64,000 nt of DNA from Paucisalibacillus globulus DSM 18846 (GCF_000482485.1 NZ_AXVK01000020.1:148570-212569), one strand, 5' to 3'; counted from the first letter of the stretch, positions 9,674 to 19,653 are shown. The notes: generated by a model from the letters alone, not told the origin. Numbers and translations: made by a program.

Positions 9674-9836
9674 TTACTTTCCTCCTATTCAAAGAATTAT
9701 TCTATATAATAAACTCTTACCGAAAAACAGCAGGAGCTATCAATAACATTTTGTGTGACGTTATTTAACTAATCAAAAAAACTAGTTTTCTTTTCATTTT
9801 ATCCTATTATAATACAAAATAACTATCTAGAGTAAA

Positions 9837-9850
9837 TGAAAGCGCTTTAA
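9837..9850 (-). promoter_or_regulatory. Candidate cre site in the bcd upstream region
   Basis: The 385-nt gap between bcd and yqzF is AT-rich and contains the palindrome AAAGCGCTTT within TTAAAGCGCTTTCA (minus strand), which departs from the cre consensus at one defined position. A TATAAT follows about 35 nt downstream toward bcd, without a good -35. CcpA control of the bkd operon is a reasonable inference. No -24/-12 SigL promoter or BkdR site was recognised, and no bkdR gene is in the window. Confidence 0.45.
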
Positions 9851-10058
9851 TTATTAAATATTTCAAATATATTTTTTAAATATTTAAAATTATAGTGTTT
9901 TTCTTTAAATTAATTGTTACAAATACTCTACTTTTCTATCATACGTTATGATTGGAAATATGGCAAATCAAAATTTTTCATCTATCTTTTCCCTTTTGGT
10001 ATACTAATGAACTATACTAGAAGCATTATTACAATATTTTTTAATTGAAGGAGATAAA

Positions 10059-10298
10059 ATGATTAGACTAATCGCTGTTATCCTAATTTTTATTCCCGGT
10101 GTCATTGCCGCAATCGGCATAAAATTAATGCGAGACACATTGTTCGATGAATTTCATCCGATATTCCTCCATACTAGTGTTCAATTTGCTGCAGGCTTGA
10201 TACTTTTCATTGGTGGACTTGCATTTTTAGGTGGATTTATCATACATCGTGATCGTAAAAAACAATTAGAAAAAAAAGAAAAAAAGGAATTACAATAG
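10059..10298 (+). CDS. yqzF: DUF2627 small membrane protein (YqzF-like)
   Basis: A 79-residue protein with two hydrophobic helices (about residues 2–22 and 42–64) joined by a conserved loop (LMRDTLFDEFHPIF), then a highly charged KKQLEKKEKKEL tail. This is the DUF2627 pattern, normally found between the bkd cluster and spo0A. ATG follows GAAGGAG. It is transcribed opposite to its neighbours. Function unknown. Confidence 0.82.
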   Translation: MIRLIAVILIFIPGVIAAIGIKLMRDTLFDEFHPIFLHTSVQFAAGLILFIGGLAFLGGFIIHRDRKKQLEKKEKKELQ

Positions 10299-10434
10299 GT
10301 CTACTTTTAGGGAGAGTTTCTTTCATAAAGGGGACAATTTCGGGAGTTCCTAAATGCCCCAAACATTGGTGCAATTAAATTCATTCAATAGATAAAGGTA
10401 AGGAACATAACTTTCAGATTTCCTTTAAAGTAAT

Positions 10435-10472
10435 AAAAAAATTACTGTATGACGACATACAGTAATTTTTTT
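10435..10472 (-). terminator. Bidirectional terminator between yqzF and spo0A
   Basis: A 16-bp perfect hairpin: an A run, ATTACTGTATG, a 4-nt loop ACGA, CATACAGTAAT and a T run. Symmetric A and T tracts allow termination in both directions; it sits 3 nt after the spo0A stop codon. Confidence 0.9.
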
Positions 10473-10474
10473 CA

Positions 10475-11257
10475 TTAACTCGCTTTATGTTCTAACCTTA
10501 ACCGATCAGCAACCATTGCTATAAATTCAGAATTTGTTGGTTTTGCTTTTGAAATACTTACAGTATATCCAAACAGTGCGGATATAGAGTCAATATTGCC
10601 ACGACTCCAAGCAACTTCAATTGCATGGCGGATTGCTCGTTCAACTCGTGAAGAAGTTGTGTTAAATTTCTTGGCAATATCTGGATATAAGACTTTTGTT
10701 ATAGAGCCTAGTAATTCGATATCATTATAAACCATCGTAATTGCTTCTCTCAAATACATATATCCTTTAATATGTGCAGGTACACCAATTTCATGAATAA
10801 TATTCGTAATGCTTGCTTCTAAATCCTTTTTCTTTCTTTCTTTTTTCACACCAATAGTTGAGCGATTTGAAAGAACTGAACGTCCGTTAACCTGACGAAT
10901 CTGCTCTGCAAGATTTTCTAAATCAAACGGTTTTAAAATAAAATATGATGCCCCAAGATCTACAGCTTTTTTCATTACTTCTTCCTGACCGAAAGCAGTC
11001 AACATTATAACATGTGGCTCATTACTTGGTTTACCTTTTTCTCTCAGCATATTTAAAACAGCAAGTCCATCAACATGTGGCATAATGATGTCTAATATTA
11101 GTACATCCGGCTTTTTTTCTTCAACTAAGGTTAGACAATCTTTTCCATTGTAAGCTGTTCCAACAACTTCTATATCAGGCTGTTCCTCAAAAAATTCCTC
11201 CATTAAATTAATTAAGTCTCTGTTATCATCTACTAAACAAATTGATATCTTATCCAC
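10475..11257 (-). CDS. spo0A: Sporulation transcription factor Spo0A
   Basis: Master response regulator of sporulation, 260 residues. The receiver domain (about 1–125) has the acidic pair DDN, the phosphorylated Asp in [12 protein letters not shown], the Thr/Ala switch in MLTAFGQ and Lys in FILKPFD. A short linker leads to the DNA-binding effector domain, nearly identical to the B. subtilis protein ([18 protein letters not shown]; ends LRLEHKAS). The GTG at 11257 is chosen: AAAGGAGGAGC lies 4 nt upstream and the protein then begins [11 protein letters not shown], matching other Spo0A. An ATG at 11290 is upstream of the ribosome site. Preceded by a sigma-H promoter and 0A boxes. Confidence 0.97.
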   Translation of the reverse strand: MDKISICLVDDNRDLINLMEEFFEEQPDIEVVGTAYNGKDCLTLVEEKKPDVLILDIIMPHVDGLAVLNMLREKGKPSNEPHVIMLTAFGQEEVMKKAVDLGASYFILKPFDLENLAEQIRQVNGRSVLSNRSTIGVKKERKKKDLEASITNIIHEIGVPAHIKGYMYLREAITMVYNDIELLGSITKVLYPDIAKKFNTTSSRVERAIRHAIEVAWSRGNIDSISALFGYTVSISKAKPTNSEFIAMVADRLRLEHKAS

Positions 11258-11295
11258 AAATGCTCCTCCTTTAATTCGGTTCATGTCCACTTTAT

Positions 11296-11324
11296 GTATT
11301 CGACAAAACTTTAGAGATTCCTTC
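11296..11324 (-). promoter_or_regulatory. Sigma-H promoter of spo0A with overlapping 0A box
   Basis: On the minus strand GAAGGAATC (11316–11324), an 11-nt spacer and GTCGAATAC (11296–11304) match the sigma-H consensus RNAGGAWWW and RNNGAATWW with one mismatch in each element. The -10 is overlapped by TGTCGAA (11299–11305), a perfect 0A box. This is the layout of the Ps promoter of B. subtilis spo0A, where Spo0A~P feeds back on its own gene. Confidence 0.75.
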
Positions 11325-11429
11325 TTTTTTTAGAAAAACTTTGAATTTATTTATTTTTTCTTCGAATTGCTTCATATATCTTTTATTTTCGTTGCTTTTC
11401 GATTATTTATGACAAACGAAAAGAATTTT

Positions 11430-11436
11430 TGTCGAA
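11430..11436 (+). promoter_or_regulatory. Upstream 0A box
   Basis: TTTTTGTCGAAAAAT carries a perfect TGTCGAA 0A box on the plus strand, about 130 nt upstream of the sigma-H -10 and in opposite orientation to the box there. It probably belongs to the spo0A autoregulatory region. Confidence 0.55.
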
Positions 11437-11518
11437 AAATATTTAGATTGTAATCTTGGATGGACTTCTCAAATTTTTTCTAAGAGTAACAAATGATTTC
11501 TGGTTACTTATAAAGAAA

Positions 11519-11542
11519 AGCTTGTGCCTCAAGGCACAAGCT
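11519..11542 (-). terminator. Terminator of spoIVB
   Basis: Perfect 10-bp stem AGCTTGTGCC / GGCACAAGCT with a 4-nt loop, 2 nt after the spoIVB stop, with TTTCTTT on the minus strand. Confidence 0.9.
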
Positions 11543-11544
11543 CT

Positions 11545-12849
11545 CTAACTTGCTTGTTTTTCTTCTTCTTTATAGATGTCTACTCCAGCGTCTTGTAGCA
11601 TCCATTCAATGTGGACTCCATAGCCACTTGTTGGATCATTTACAAACACATGGGTTACTGCACCGATTACTTTTCCATTTTGGATGATTGGACTTCCGCT
11701 CATTCCTTGTACAATTCCACCTGTTGCTTCTAATAATTTTGGATCCGTAATTTGAATTACCATTCCTTTTGTAGCAGGTGATTTTTGTGGTACGCTACTC
11801 ACTATTTCCACATCAAATTCTTCTACTTTTTCATCGTCAATAACGGTTAATATTTTTGCAGGACCTTCTTTAACCTCATGTGATAATGCTATTGGCATTG
11901 GTTTATCATACTTTCCATTCTCTATGGATTGATCAAGCTTACCAAAAATTCCAAACGGACTATTCTTTGTGATTGAACCAATTTTATTTTCTTTAATGGA
12001 AAACTTCGCTTGTTTTTCCCCTGGTGTTCCGTTATTTCCTTTCTGTATAGATGTTACGGAAGACCTAACAATTGTTCCATCATGAATTTCAATTGGTTTT
12101 TTTGTATCCATATCAGAGATAACATGTCCTAACGCACCATATTTTTTAGATTTCGGCTCAAAGAATGTCATGGTACCAATACCTGCTGCCGAATCACGGA
12201 TATATAAACCTATTCGGTATTCGTTCTCCTTTTTATCCTTAACAGGACTTAATTCCGTGGTAAAGGAATCTTTTCCCCTTTTCACTTTCACCTCTAATGC
12301 CTTTGACTCTTTTCCGGCCTGTTCCACAATTGGTTTAACATCTTTCATCTCTTCAATTTTTTGTCCATTGATTTCCATAATAACATCACCGACTTTAATA
12401 TCAGCGTCTTCTCCAGGTGACATTTGTCCATTCTCACCATTTATAAGATGATGACCTACAACCAAGACACCAAGCGTTTGAAGTTGCACACCAATGGATT
12501 GCCCACCCGGGATTACTTTTACATCCTTCAAAACAGTAACATCCACTTTCTTAATTGGCACACCAGCTACTGAATAAACAATCTGACTGTCTCCGGGTTC
12601 ATTAAAGTCAAAACTTGATGCATTGATAACTTCTTCGTTGTTGATAGCTTCCTTATTAGAATTTACTGTAGCATGAACTTGAACTGCTTCACCAAAGCTA
12701 GGAGCCTTAAGGGGTAACTGATTTTGAAACGTGATAATTTTATTGGGAATGGTGAAATAATGTTGTATAGGGGGTGTAAAAGGAACAATTAGCAATCCGA
12801 GTAGGAGTAGAACTCCAATAATGACACGAATTTTATCTTTCTGTTTCAC
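11545..12849 (-). CDS. spoIVB: SpoIVB intercompartmental signalling serine protease
   Basis: A 434-residue forespore protease secreted into the intermembrane space, where it triggers SpoIVFB and pro-sigma-K processing. Visible: an N-terminal signal/anchor helix ([15 protein letters not shown]), a PDZ domain (about 110–205, [16 protein letters not shown]), and the S55 peptidase domain with the catalytic Ser in [11 protein letters not shown] and conserved His in [14 protein letters not shown] start follows AAGGAGAG. Position next to spo0A is as in other Bacillaceae. A sigma-G promoter is expected but none was convincing. Confidence 0.95.
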   Translation of the reverse strand: MKQKDKIRVIIGVLLLLGLLIVPFTPPIQHYFTIPNKIITFQNQLPLKAPSFGEAVQVHATVNSNKEAINNEEVINASSFDFNEPGDSQIVYSVAGVPIKKVDVTVLKDVKVIPGGQSIGVQLQTLGVLVVGHHLINGENGQMSPGEDADIKVGDVIMEINGQKIEEMKDVKPIVEQAGKESKALEVKVKRGKDSFTTELSPVKDKKENEYRIGLYIRDSAAGIGTMTFFEPKSKKYGALGHVISDMDTKKPIEIHDGTIVRSSVTSIQKGNNGTPGEKQAKFSIKENKIGSITKNSPFGIFGKLDQSIENGKYDKPMPIALSHEVKEGPAKILTVIDDEKVEEFDVEIVSSVPQKSPATKGMVIQITDPKLLEATGGIVQGMSGSPIIQNGKVIGAVTHVFVNDPTSGYGVHIEWMLQDAGVDIYKEEEKQAS

Positions 12850-13134
12850 AAATGTCCACTCTCCTTGTTCCTAAACCCATACCATATTTTTATATCTGTA
12901 CTTCTAATTTGACCTTTAATGGCCTTTTTTAAACTGGGAAAAGTTAAGAAAAGATGTGTAACATTTCCTTTACAATATATGTTAATAAACAAAGCCTGTC
13001 TTATTAGGCTTTAAACTTTTTAGACTGTCTATTCAATTAAAAACACTTATTATTTGTAATACAATAATAAAATATAATAATGAAATAAAAAGGAATTAGC
13101 AATAAAAATCACTAATCCCATTTGTGCAAAAACT

Positions 13135-14850
13135 TTAATTGCTAACCACTATACCTTTTTTAAAACTTTTAGCTAATTCATGCAATTCTTTAGCATGTTC
13201 AACTGCGGTGTCGGTTAACTTTGTACCTGTAATCATTCTGCTAAGTTCATTTATTTGTTGCAATTCATTTAAATCTAATACATGTGTAGTGGTTCGATTT
13301 TTCATTTCTTTTTTCTCTATGAAGAGATGTGTGTCTGCCATTGCTGCAACTTGAGGTAAGTGTGTAATACAAAGGACTTGTGAATCTTTTGAAATTTGGA
13401 AAATCTTTTCAGAAATAGCTTGGGCTACTCTTCCACTTACACCAGTATCTACCTCATCAAAAATAACACTTGTTACGCCTTGATGTTTAGCAAATAATTT
13501 CTTTAAGACGAGCATTATTCTGGAAAGTTCTCCTCCAGAAGCAACTTTATTTATTTCTTTTAGGGGTTCTCCTAAATTAGTCGAGATCAGGAACCGAATT
13601 TGATCAAATCCATTTCGATGTAAAGTTACCTCATTATTAGGATTCTCGGGTAAAAACTGTACTGAAAAGGAAGCTTTTTCTAGATACAAATCCTTAAGCT
13701 CATCTTGTACTTCGCGAATTAAACTTTTTGCTGCGTTCTTTCTAATATCATGCAACTGCTTAGCTTCAAGATAGGCATCTTCATGAAGTTCTTCCATTTC
13801 TTTTGCTAATTTCTGTAAATGGGAATCTTTATTCCTAATTTGTTCAATCTCTTCCTCAATTAATCCCATGTAATCAATCATTTCAGCTACGGAACTACCG
13901 TACTTTTTTTTCAAACGGCTAATTTCAGAAAGCCTTCCTTCAATTTCATTTAATCGATCAGGATTGTATTCTAAACGCTCAATGAAATTACTAAGTTCAA
14001 ATGTTAAATCTTCCAACATAAAATAATGATTCGATAGTGCTTCCGACTTCGTTGCAATATATTCATCATAACTATTAATTTCTTCAAGTGATTGCTTAGC
14101 AACATTTAACCATTCTATTCCTTTATGTTCCCCATATAAAGCATTGTAAGCATCCATAACTCCTTTATAAATTCGTTCATAATTCAACAACTGAGTTCTT
14201 TCTTTTTCTAATTCAACGTCTTCTTCTGGGACTAGATTTGCTTTTGCTAATTCACTTAATTGGAATTCAAGTAAATCTAATCTTTGTGCCATTTCCTGTT
14301 CATTTTCGCTTAAACTTTTATAACGAATTTTTAATGAATGAAGTCTCTCAAAAAGAATCGAATATTCTGCTTTAACTTTTTCCACTTTAGCATGACTATA
14401 TAGATCCAATAATTCAATATGATTTTCTGGATTCATTAATGATTGTGTTTCATGTTGACTATGTATATCAATTAATGTTTTGCCAAATTCCTTTAGAATT
14501 GCAAGTGTTACTAACTTACCATTTACACGACAAATGCTCTTCCCTGAAGCTGTTATTACCCGTTGTAAGACAACCTCATTATCGTGGATTTCCACACCAT
14601 ACTCCTTTCCAATTGAGTATATGGTATGTGTCTTGGTATCGATAGAAAATAACCCTTCTATTTCAGCTTTATCCTTACCGTGCCTGACATAGTCTACAGA
14701 GGACCTGCCACCTGCTAACAATTGGATTGCATCTATTATTATTGATTTTCCAGCACCTGTTTCACCTGATAACACGGTAAGCCCATCTTTTAATGTAATC
14801 GTCATTTGATCTATGATAGCAAAATTATGAATTGATAATTCGGTTAACAT
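13135..14850 (-). CDS. recN: DNA repair protein RecN
   Basis: A 571-residue SMC-like ATPase that acts early at double-strand breaks. Walker A GETGAGKS is at about residue 30, followed by long coiled-coil segments rich in Glu, Lys and Leu (about 150–370). The ABC signature is ASGGELSRIMLVLKK and Walker B is TSVIFDEVDTGVSG. ATG follows a GAGGTG ribosome site. It lies 13 bp after argR on the same strand, the conserved argR-recN pair. The 285-nt gap to spoIVB is AT-rich with only a weak hairpin (about 12992–13013). Confidence 0.96.
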   Translation of the reverse strand: MLTELSIHNFAIIDQMTITLKDGLTVLSGETGAGKSIIIDAIQLLAGGRSSVDYVRHGKDKAEIEGLFSIDTKTHTIYSIGKEYGVEIHDNEVVLQRVITASGKSICRVNGKLVTLAILKEFGKTLIDIHSQHETQSLMNPENHIELLDLYSHAKVEKVKAEYSILFERLHSLKIRYKSLSENEQEMAQRLDLLEFQLSELAKANLVPEEDVELEKERTQLLNYERIYKGVMDAYNALYGEHKGIEWLNVAKQSLEEINSYDEYIATKSEALSNHYFMLEDLTFELSNFIERLEYNPDRLNEIEGRLSEISRLKKKYGSSVAEMIDYMGLIEEEIEQIRNKDSHLQKLAKEMEELHEDAYLEAKQLHDIRKNAAKSLIREVQDELKDLYLEKASFSVQFLPENPNNEVTLHRNGFDQIRFLISTNLGEPLKEINKVASGGELSRIMLVLKKLFAKHQGVTSVIFDEVDTGVSGRVAQAISEKIFQISKDSQVLCITHLPQVAAMADTHLFIEKKEMKNRTTTHVLDLNELQQINELSRMITGTKLTDTAVEHAKELHELAKSFKKGIVVSN

Positions 14851-14863
14851 ATAGTCACCTCGT

Positions 14864-15313
14864 CTATAGCATATTAATAAAACGTTCTTTTATTATAATC
14901 GTATCTTCTTCCGTCCGACAGATAATCAAACAAGTATCGTCACCACAAATCGTTCCCATAATTTCATTCCAATCGAGATTATCAATTAATGCACCAACCG
15001 CGTGTGCATTACCTGGAAGTGTTTTTAATACAATCAAGTGACTTGTATGATCAATTTTAACAAATGCATCCATAATTAGTCGCTTTAATTTGTCATGAGG
15101 ATTAAATCGTTGGTCTGCAGGTAAACTATATTTATATTGACCACCATTAGATGGAACTTTTACAAGATGTAATTCCTTAATATCTCTGGAAACAGTTGCT
15201 TGTGTTACATTATAGCCTAGGTTTTTCAACCGATCCACAAGTTCATCCTGTGTATCAATATCATTTTCTGTAATTAATTCTCTTATCTTGATATGTCGTT
15301 GAATCTTACTCAT
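14864..15313 (-). CDS. argR: Arginine repressor ArgR/AhrC
   Basis: A 149-residue arginine-responsive regulator that represses arginine synthesis and activates catabolism. The N-terminal winged helix-turn-helix has the recognition segment [18 protein letters not shown]; the C-terminal oligomerisation/arginine domain has the [14 protein letters not shown] block. Length and position upstream of recN are those of ahrC in B. subtilis. Confidence 0.95.
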   Translation of the reverse strand: MSKIQRHIKIRELITENDIDTQDELVDRLKNLGYNVTQATVSRDIKELHLVKVPSNGGQYKYSLPADQRFNPHDKLKRLIMDAFVKIDHTSHLIVLKTLPGNAHAVGALIDNLDWNEIMGTICGDDTCLIICRTEEDTIIIKERFINML

Positions 15314-15376
15314 ATTGACCCCCTAGTATTAGAGTGTAAGCTCCCTATTTTTCTTTAATTCATTATATAATTAGAA

Positions 15377-15399
15377 AAGGACTACAAAATGTAGTCCTT
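15377..15399 (-). terminator. Terminator of the operon ending in tlyA
   Basis: Perfect stem AAGGACTACA / TGTAGTCCTT with a 3-nt loop, 4 nt after the tlyA stop, followed on the minus strand by TTTTCT. It separates tlyA from argR-recN. Confidence 0.88.
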
Positions 15400-15403
15400 A
15401 CAC

Positions 15404-16231
15404 TCATGTATTCTGTGATGATTTTAGATCTGAATGAGCTTCATTGACTACTTCTTCGGGATGGAGTTCTTCAATGGACTTTGCTGGTTCTTCTTTTTTC
15501 CAACCTAAATGAGCTAAAAATTCAACATTTCCATCCCCACCAGTGATTGGTGAATAGGTTAACCCATGTAATTCAAATCCTTCTTCTTTAGCAAACGTGA
15601 GAATCCTTTTCAACACTTCCACATGAACCTTTTTATCACGAACTATACCCTTTTTTCCAACTTGCTCACGCCCTGCTTCAAATTGTGGTTTGATAAGGGC
15701 TACTACATCACTTTTAGGAAGTAGAAGCTTCTTTAAAACAGGTAGGATTAGTTTTAATGATATGAATGAAACATCAATAGTTGCAACGCTCGGTAATCCA
15801 TTTTCTAACATGTCTTCCGTAACATAACGGAAATTCGTACGCTCCATAACTACAACACGGGAATCATTTCTAAGTTTCCAATCCAGTTGATTGTATCCAA
15901 CGTCGATTGCATAACAAAGCTTCGCACCTGACTGAAGTGCACAATCCGTAAATCCTCCTGTTGAGGATCCGATGTCCATCATAATTTTATCATGAACATC
16001 TAAAGAAAACACTTTCAAAGCTTTCTCTAGCTTCAATCCACCTCTGCCAACATAAGGTATTAATTTTCCCTTGATTGTTAAGGGGATATCTTCATCGACC
16101 TTCATACCTGGTTTATCGAGTCTTTCTTGCTCCGTATAAACCAACCCAGCCATAACTGCTCGCTTTGCTTTTTCCCTAGTTTCAATTAAATTTCGTTCTA
16201 CAAGTAGAACATCAAGTCGTATTTTTGCCAT
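15404..16231 (-). CDS. tlyA: TlyA family rRNA (2'-O) methyltransferase / putative hemolysin
   Basis: A 275-residue protein with an N-terminal S4 RNA-binding domain (LDVLLVERNLIETREKAKRA) and an FtsJ-like Rossmann methyltransferase domain; the SAM-binding motif is MDIGSSTGGFTDCALQSGA. Family members methylate rRNA; the hemolysin name is historical. It corresponds to yqxC in B. subtilis. The usual upstream neighbour dxs is missing: ispA ends only 27 bp away. Confidence 0.92.
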   Translation of the reverse strand: MAKIRLDVLLVERNLIETREKAKRAVMAGLVYTEQERLDKPGMKVDEDIPLTIKGKLIPYVGRGGLKLEKALKVFSLDVHDKIMMDIGSSTGGFTDCALQSGAKLCYAIDVGYNQLDWKLRNDSRVVVMERTNFRYVTEDMLENGLPSVATIDVSFISLKLILPVLKKLLLPKSDVVALIKPQFEAGREQVGKKGIVRDKKVHVEVLKRILTFAKEEGFELHGLTYSPITGGDGNVEFLAHLGWKKEEPAKSIEELHPEEVVNEAHSDLKSSQNT

Positions 16232-16258
16232 ATGTGCATAAATCCTTTATCTTTCAGT

Positions 16259-17143
16259 TTAATGGTCTCTCTCGCTAACATAATTAGTTAGTTCCAATAA
16301 TCTTGATGAGTTAGCATTTGCCTTCTCTAATAGATTGATTGCCATTTCAGTATAACGATTTTTCATTTCCATTGCACCATCTAATCCAAGTAATTTTGGA
16401 TAAGTACTTTTATCGTTAGATTCATCGCTACCTACTGCCTTACCTAGCTTTTCTTGGTCCCCTATCACGTCTAAAATATCATCTTGAACCTGAAAAATTA
16501 GTCCTAAATAATAGGCATAATCCTGTAGATGAGATATTTGTTCATCAGTAGCTTTACCTAAGTATGCACCAACAGTCACCGCGAATTTCAGTAGTTCTCC
16601 TGTTTTTAATGCATGAATTTTCTCCATTTTTTCAATAGTTACCGTTTGTTTCTCCGCTTCCATATCAAGAATTTGCCCTCCAACCATACCAGATGGACCA
16701 CTTGCCTGAGAAAGTTGTTTCAAACAATATACTTTTTCTTTATCTGTTAGTAGTGGATCATTCGCAATAAGTTCGAAGCTATAAGTTAAAAGTGCATCCC
16801 CTGCAAGTATGGCTGTTGCTTCACCGAATACTTTATGATTAGTAGGTAAGCCTCTGCGAAAGTCATCATCGTCCATAGCAGGGAGGTCATCATGAATTAA
16901 TGAATAAGTATGAATCATTTCTATTGCTAATGCAGAACTAAATGCTTTTTCAACATTGGATGAATAAGCTTCAAAACTTGCTAGTAATAAAATTGGACGT
17001 AGCCTCTTCCCTCCAGCTTCTAGAGAATAAAGCATCGATTTCTTAAGTTGTTCAGGAATATCAATAGTAGCTATACACTTCGTCATCAATTCTTGAAACA
17101 TCTTTTGACTTGAATCAATATATTGTTTTAATGTATCAACCAC
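16259..17143 (-). CDS. ispA: Farnesyl diphosphate synthase (polyprenyl synthetase)
   Basis: A 294-residue trans-prenyltransferase that condenses IPP with DMAPP and GPP. First Asp-rich motif DDLPAMDDDDFRRG, second DDILDVIGD, and the GGKRLRPILLL block. GTG start overlaps the xseB stop (TAGTG), with AGGAGG 10 nt upstream. In the operon xseA-xseB-ispA-tlyA. Confidence 0.94.
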   Translation of the reverse strand: MVDTLKQYIDSSQKMFQELMTKCIATIDIPEQLKKSMLYSLEAGGKRLRPILLLASFEAYSSNVEKAFSSALAIEMIHTYSLIHDDLPAMDDDDFRRGLPTNHKVFGEATAILAGDALLTYSFELIANDPLLTDKEKVYCLKQLSQASGPSGMVGGQILDMEAEKQTVTIEKMEKIHALKTGELLKFAVTVGAYLGKATDEQISHLQDYAYYLGLIFQVQDDILDVIGDQEKLGKAVGSDESNDKSTYPKLLGLDGAMEMKNRYTEMAINLLEKANANSSRLLELTNYVSERDH

Positions 17144-17379
17144 TATTTCTCATCCTCCTGTAAATCAAAAGGAACAAGTTCCCCTTGCTCATTCATAATT
17201 TGCACCATTTTTTCTTGGATATGATTTAATTTATCACTACAGATTTTGGTGAGAATCATTCCATCTTGATAATAGGAAATTGCTTTTTCTAACGGTACAT
17301 CTCCTTCTTCAAGTTTCCCAACTATACCTTCTAGTTTCTCCATTGCTTCTTCAAAACTTAGATCTTTGTAGTTATCCAT
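17143..17379 (-). CDS. xseB: Exodeoxyribonuclease VII small subunit
   Basis: A 78-residue helical-hairpin subunit of exonuclease VII with the family signature SFEEAMEKLEGIVGKLEEG and PLEKAISYYQDGM. ATG follows AAAGGAGGT. It overlaps the end of xseA by 8 nt and the start of ispA by 1 nt, consistent with translational coupling. Confidence 0.95.
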   Translation of the reverse strand: MDNYKDLSFEEAMEKLEGIVGKLEEGDVPLEKAISYYQDGMILTKICSDKLNHIQEKMVQIMNEQGELVPFDLQEDEK

Positions 17380-18721
17380 TGTTTACCTCCTTTATATCCA
17401 AAACTTCACAATCCACTAATCCATCTTGCAGATTAATTCTAATATGATCCTTCTGTTTTATCTGGGATTTAGATTTTATAATATCTCCAGTTGAAGTGAA
17501 GGGAATCGCGAATCCTCGTTTCATAATTTCCAAGGGATTTAGTAAAGTAAGTTTATCCATCACTCTGTTTAATTGTATTGACTGCTTTTCGATGTACTGG
17601 TTCATGACCTGATTATTTTGCTTTACTAACTGACAAAAAGCTTTTGTTGCTTGGTCTAATTGTCTTTGTGGATGCTGTGTAAGCAGTCTTGTTTGAAGAT
17701 TTGAAAGACGCTCTGAATTCTTTTGTAGGACGAGTTGAACACTTCGATCCATCCGTTCACGGTTTTTATCCAGCTCTTGTTCTTTTTGTCTTAAGAGTTG
17801 TTCAGGATATCGAAATGCATAAGATTGCACCATTCTTTCCAACTGGTTTTGATTTTGCTTAACTGTAATCCCGATTAAACTGTTTAGTGATTGTTTCATT
17901 CTTGAAATTTTATCTAGTAATTCAAACTGTGATGGAACGGCAAGCTCAGCTGCACCGGTTGGAGTTGGTGCCCTTAAATCCGCGACGTAATCACTAATCG
18001 TTACATCTGTCTCATGTCCCACAGCGGAAATTATCGGTATTTTAGACTGAAAAACCGCTTCAGCCACAATCTCTTCATTGAAGGCCCACAGCTCCTCAAT
18101 AGAGCCTCCGCCCCGGCCAATAATAATCACATCAAAAAGGTTATTTTCATTAGCTTGATTAATAGCTCTTGTGATAGAGCTTGCTGCATTTACTCCTTGA
18201 ACCAATACTGGTAATACTGTTACTTGTACAACTGGAAAACGTCTTTTAATTGTCGTAATAATATCTCTAACCGCAGCACCTGTTGGGGACGTGATTACTC
18301 CAATCCGGTCTGGAAACTTTGGTATTTTCTTTTTATATTGCTGTTCGAAATACCCTTGTTTACGTAGCTTTTCTTTCAATTGTTCAAAGGCTAAATATAA
18401 AGACCCTACACCATCTGGTTCCATTTGTTGAATATATAATTGATACTGACCACTTGCTTCAAAAACACTAATTTCTCCTCGAATAAGCACTTTCATGCCA
18501 TCTTCAGGTTTAAATTTTAAGTAACGATTGCTTCCAGCAAACATAACTGCGTTAATTCTTGCCTGATCATCCTTAATGGTAAGGTACATATGACCTCTTG
18601 AATGTAATTTAAAATTAGAAATTTCACCTTTTAACCAAATACTACGAAGATGTGGATCTGTATCAATTTTGCGTTTTATATATCTTGTAAGAGCTGTAAC
18701 TGTTAAGTATTTATCAGTCAT
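17372..18721 (-). CDS. xseA: Exodeoxyribonuclease VII large subunit
   Basis: A 449-residue catalytic subunit that degrades single-stranded DNA. N-terminal OB-fold (LTVTALTRYIKRKI to about residue 105), nuclease domain with GVITSPTGAAVRDI and the conserved IIGRGGGSIEELWAFN, and a coiled-coil C-terminal region that binds XseB. ATG overlaps the folD stop (ATGA). Confidence 0.96.
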   Translation of the reverse strand: MTDKYLTVTALTRYIKRKIDTDPHLRSIWLKGEISNFKLHSRGHMYLTIKDDQARINAVMFAGSNRYLKFKPEDGMKVLIRGEISVFEASGQYQLYIQQMEPDGVGSLYLAFEQLKEKLRKQGYFEQQYKKKIPKFPDRIGVITSPTGAAVRDIITTIKRRFPVVQVTVLPVLVQGVNAASSITRAINQANENNLFDVIIIGRGGGSIEELWAFNEEIVAEAVFQSKIPIISAVGHETDVTISDYVADLRAPTPTGAAELAVPSQFELLDKISRMKQSLNSLIGITVKQNQNQLERMVQSYAFRYPEQLLRQKEQELDKNRERMDRSVQLVLQKNSERLSNLQTRLLTQHPQRQLDQATKAFCQLVKQNNQVMNQYIEKQSIQLNRVMDKLTLLNPLEIMKRGFAIPFTSTGDIIKSKSQIKQKDHIRINLQDGLVDCEVLDIKEVNNG

Positions 18722-19569
18722 TTTTCTATTTCCTTAGCAGCCTTAATTGTATTGTGTAATAGCATTGTGATTGTCATCGGTCCAACTCCGCGTGGAACTG
18801 GTGTGATGTATGATGCTACTTCCTTTGCACTATCAAAATCAACATCGCCAGTTAATATTCCATTTTCCAATCGATTAATTCCTACATCAATTACAACGGC
18901 GCCATTTTTTATATATTCTTTATTAATTACATTCGGTCTCCCAATTGCAACGACAAGGATATCTGCTTGTTTCGTTATTTCCTGTAAGTTTTTAGTTTTT
19001 GAATGACAATATGTAACTGTAGCATTTTCATTAAGCAATAATTGCCCGACCGGTTTACCAACAATATTACTTCTACCCAATATTACCACGTGCTTACCTT
19101 CAATTGTTATATTCTTAGATTGAAGCATCTTTATAATTCCGTATGGGGTGCATGGTAAAAATGTATCTTGCCCTGTCATCATTCTTCCGATATTTATTGG
19201 ATGGAAGCCATCTACGTCTTTTTTGGGGTCAATTGATTCAATGATATGCTGTACATTAATTTGTTTGGGAAGTGGAAGTTGTACCAAAATTCCGTGGACA
19301 GCTTTATTTTGATTTAATTGGTGAATAATTTTCAGTAGTTCATTTTCCGAAATAGAATCAGGTAATTCGATGATCTCTGATTGGATTCCAACCTCCTCAG
19401 ATGCTCGCTTTTTACCATTAACATAGGACATTGAAGCAGGATTATTCCCAACCAAAACAACAGTTAAATGAGGGATTATCTGTTGTGTTAGTAGATTTTC
19501 TACTTCATACCTCATTTGCTTTTTCATTTCTGCGGACAATTCTTTTCCATTAATAACCTCAGCTACCAA
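18718..19569 (-). CDS. folD: Methylenetetrahydrofolate dehydrogenase/cyclohydrolase FolD
   Basis: A 283-residue bifunctional enzyme interconverting 5,10-methylene-THF and 10-formyl-THF with NADP+. Signatures: the catalytic region SYVNGKKRASEEVGI, ILVQLPLPKQI, DVDGFHPIN, and C-terminal PVPRGVGPMT. TTG start with AAGGGGGAAG upstream. The 200-nt leader contains paired inverted repeats, described separately. Confidence 0.96.
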   Translation of the reverse strand: MVAEVINGKELSAEMKKQMRYEVENLLTQQIIPHLTVVLVGNNPASMSYVNGKKRASEEVGIQSEIIELPDSISENELLKIIHQLNQNKAVHGILVQLPLPKQINVQHIIESIDPKKDVDGFHPINIGRMMTGQDTFLPCTPYGIIKMLQSKNITIEGKHVVILGRSNIVGKPVGQLLLNENATVTYCHSKTKNLQEITKQADILVVAIGRPNVINKEYIKNGAVVIDVGINRLENGILTGDVDFDSAKEVASYITPVPRGVGPMTITMLLHNTIKAAKEIEK

Positions 19570-19653
19570 AATTATCTTCCCCCTTAATTAATTTTTAGCC
19601 TTGCAATAAGCTATTATTTTATCAATATGTATAAGGAATAGACAACTAAAATC

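Noticed and set aside
9674..10058. A -24/-12 SigL promoter before bcd
   Set aside because: No TGGCAC…TTGC element could be found, unlike the B. subtilis bkd operon.
12850..13134. A sigma-G promoter before spoIVB
   Set aside because: Forespore control is expected, but no pair of GNATR and CATNNTA-like elements at correct spacing was found.
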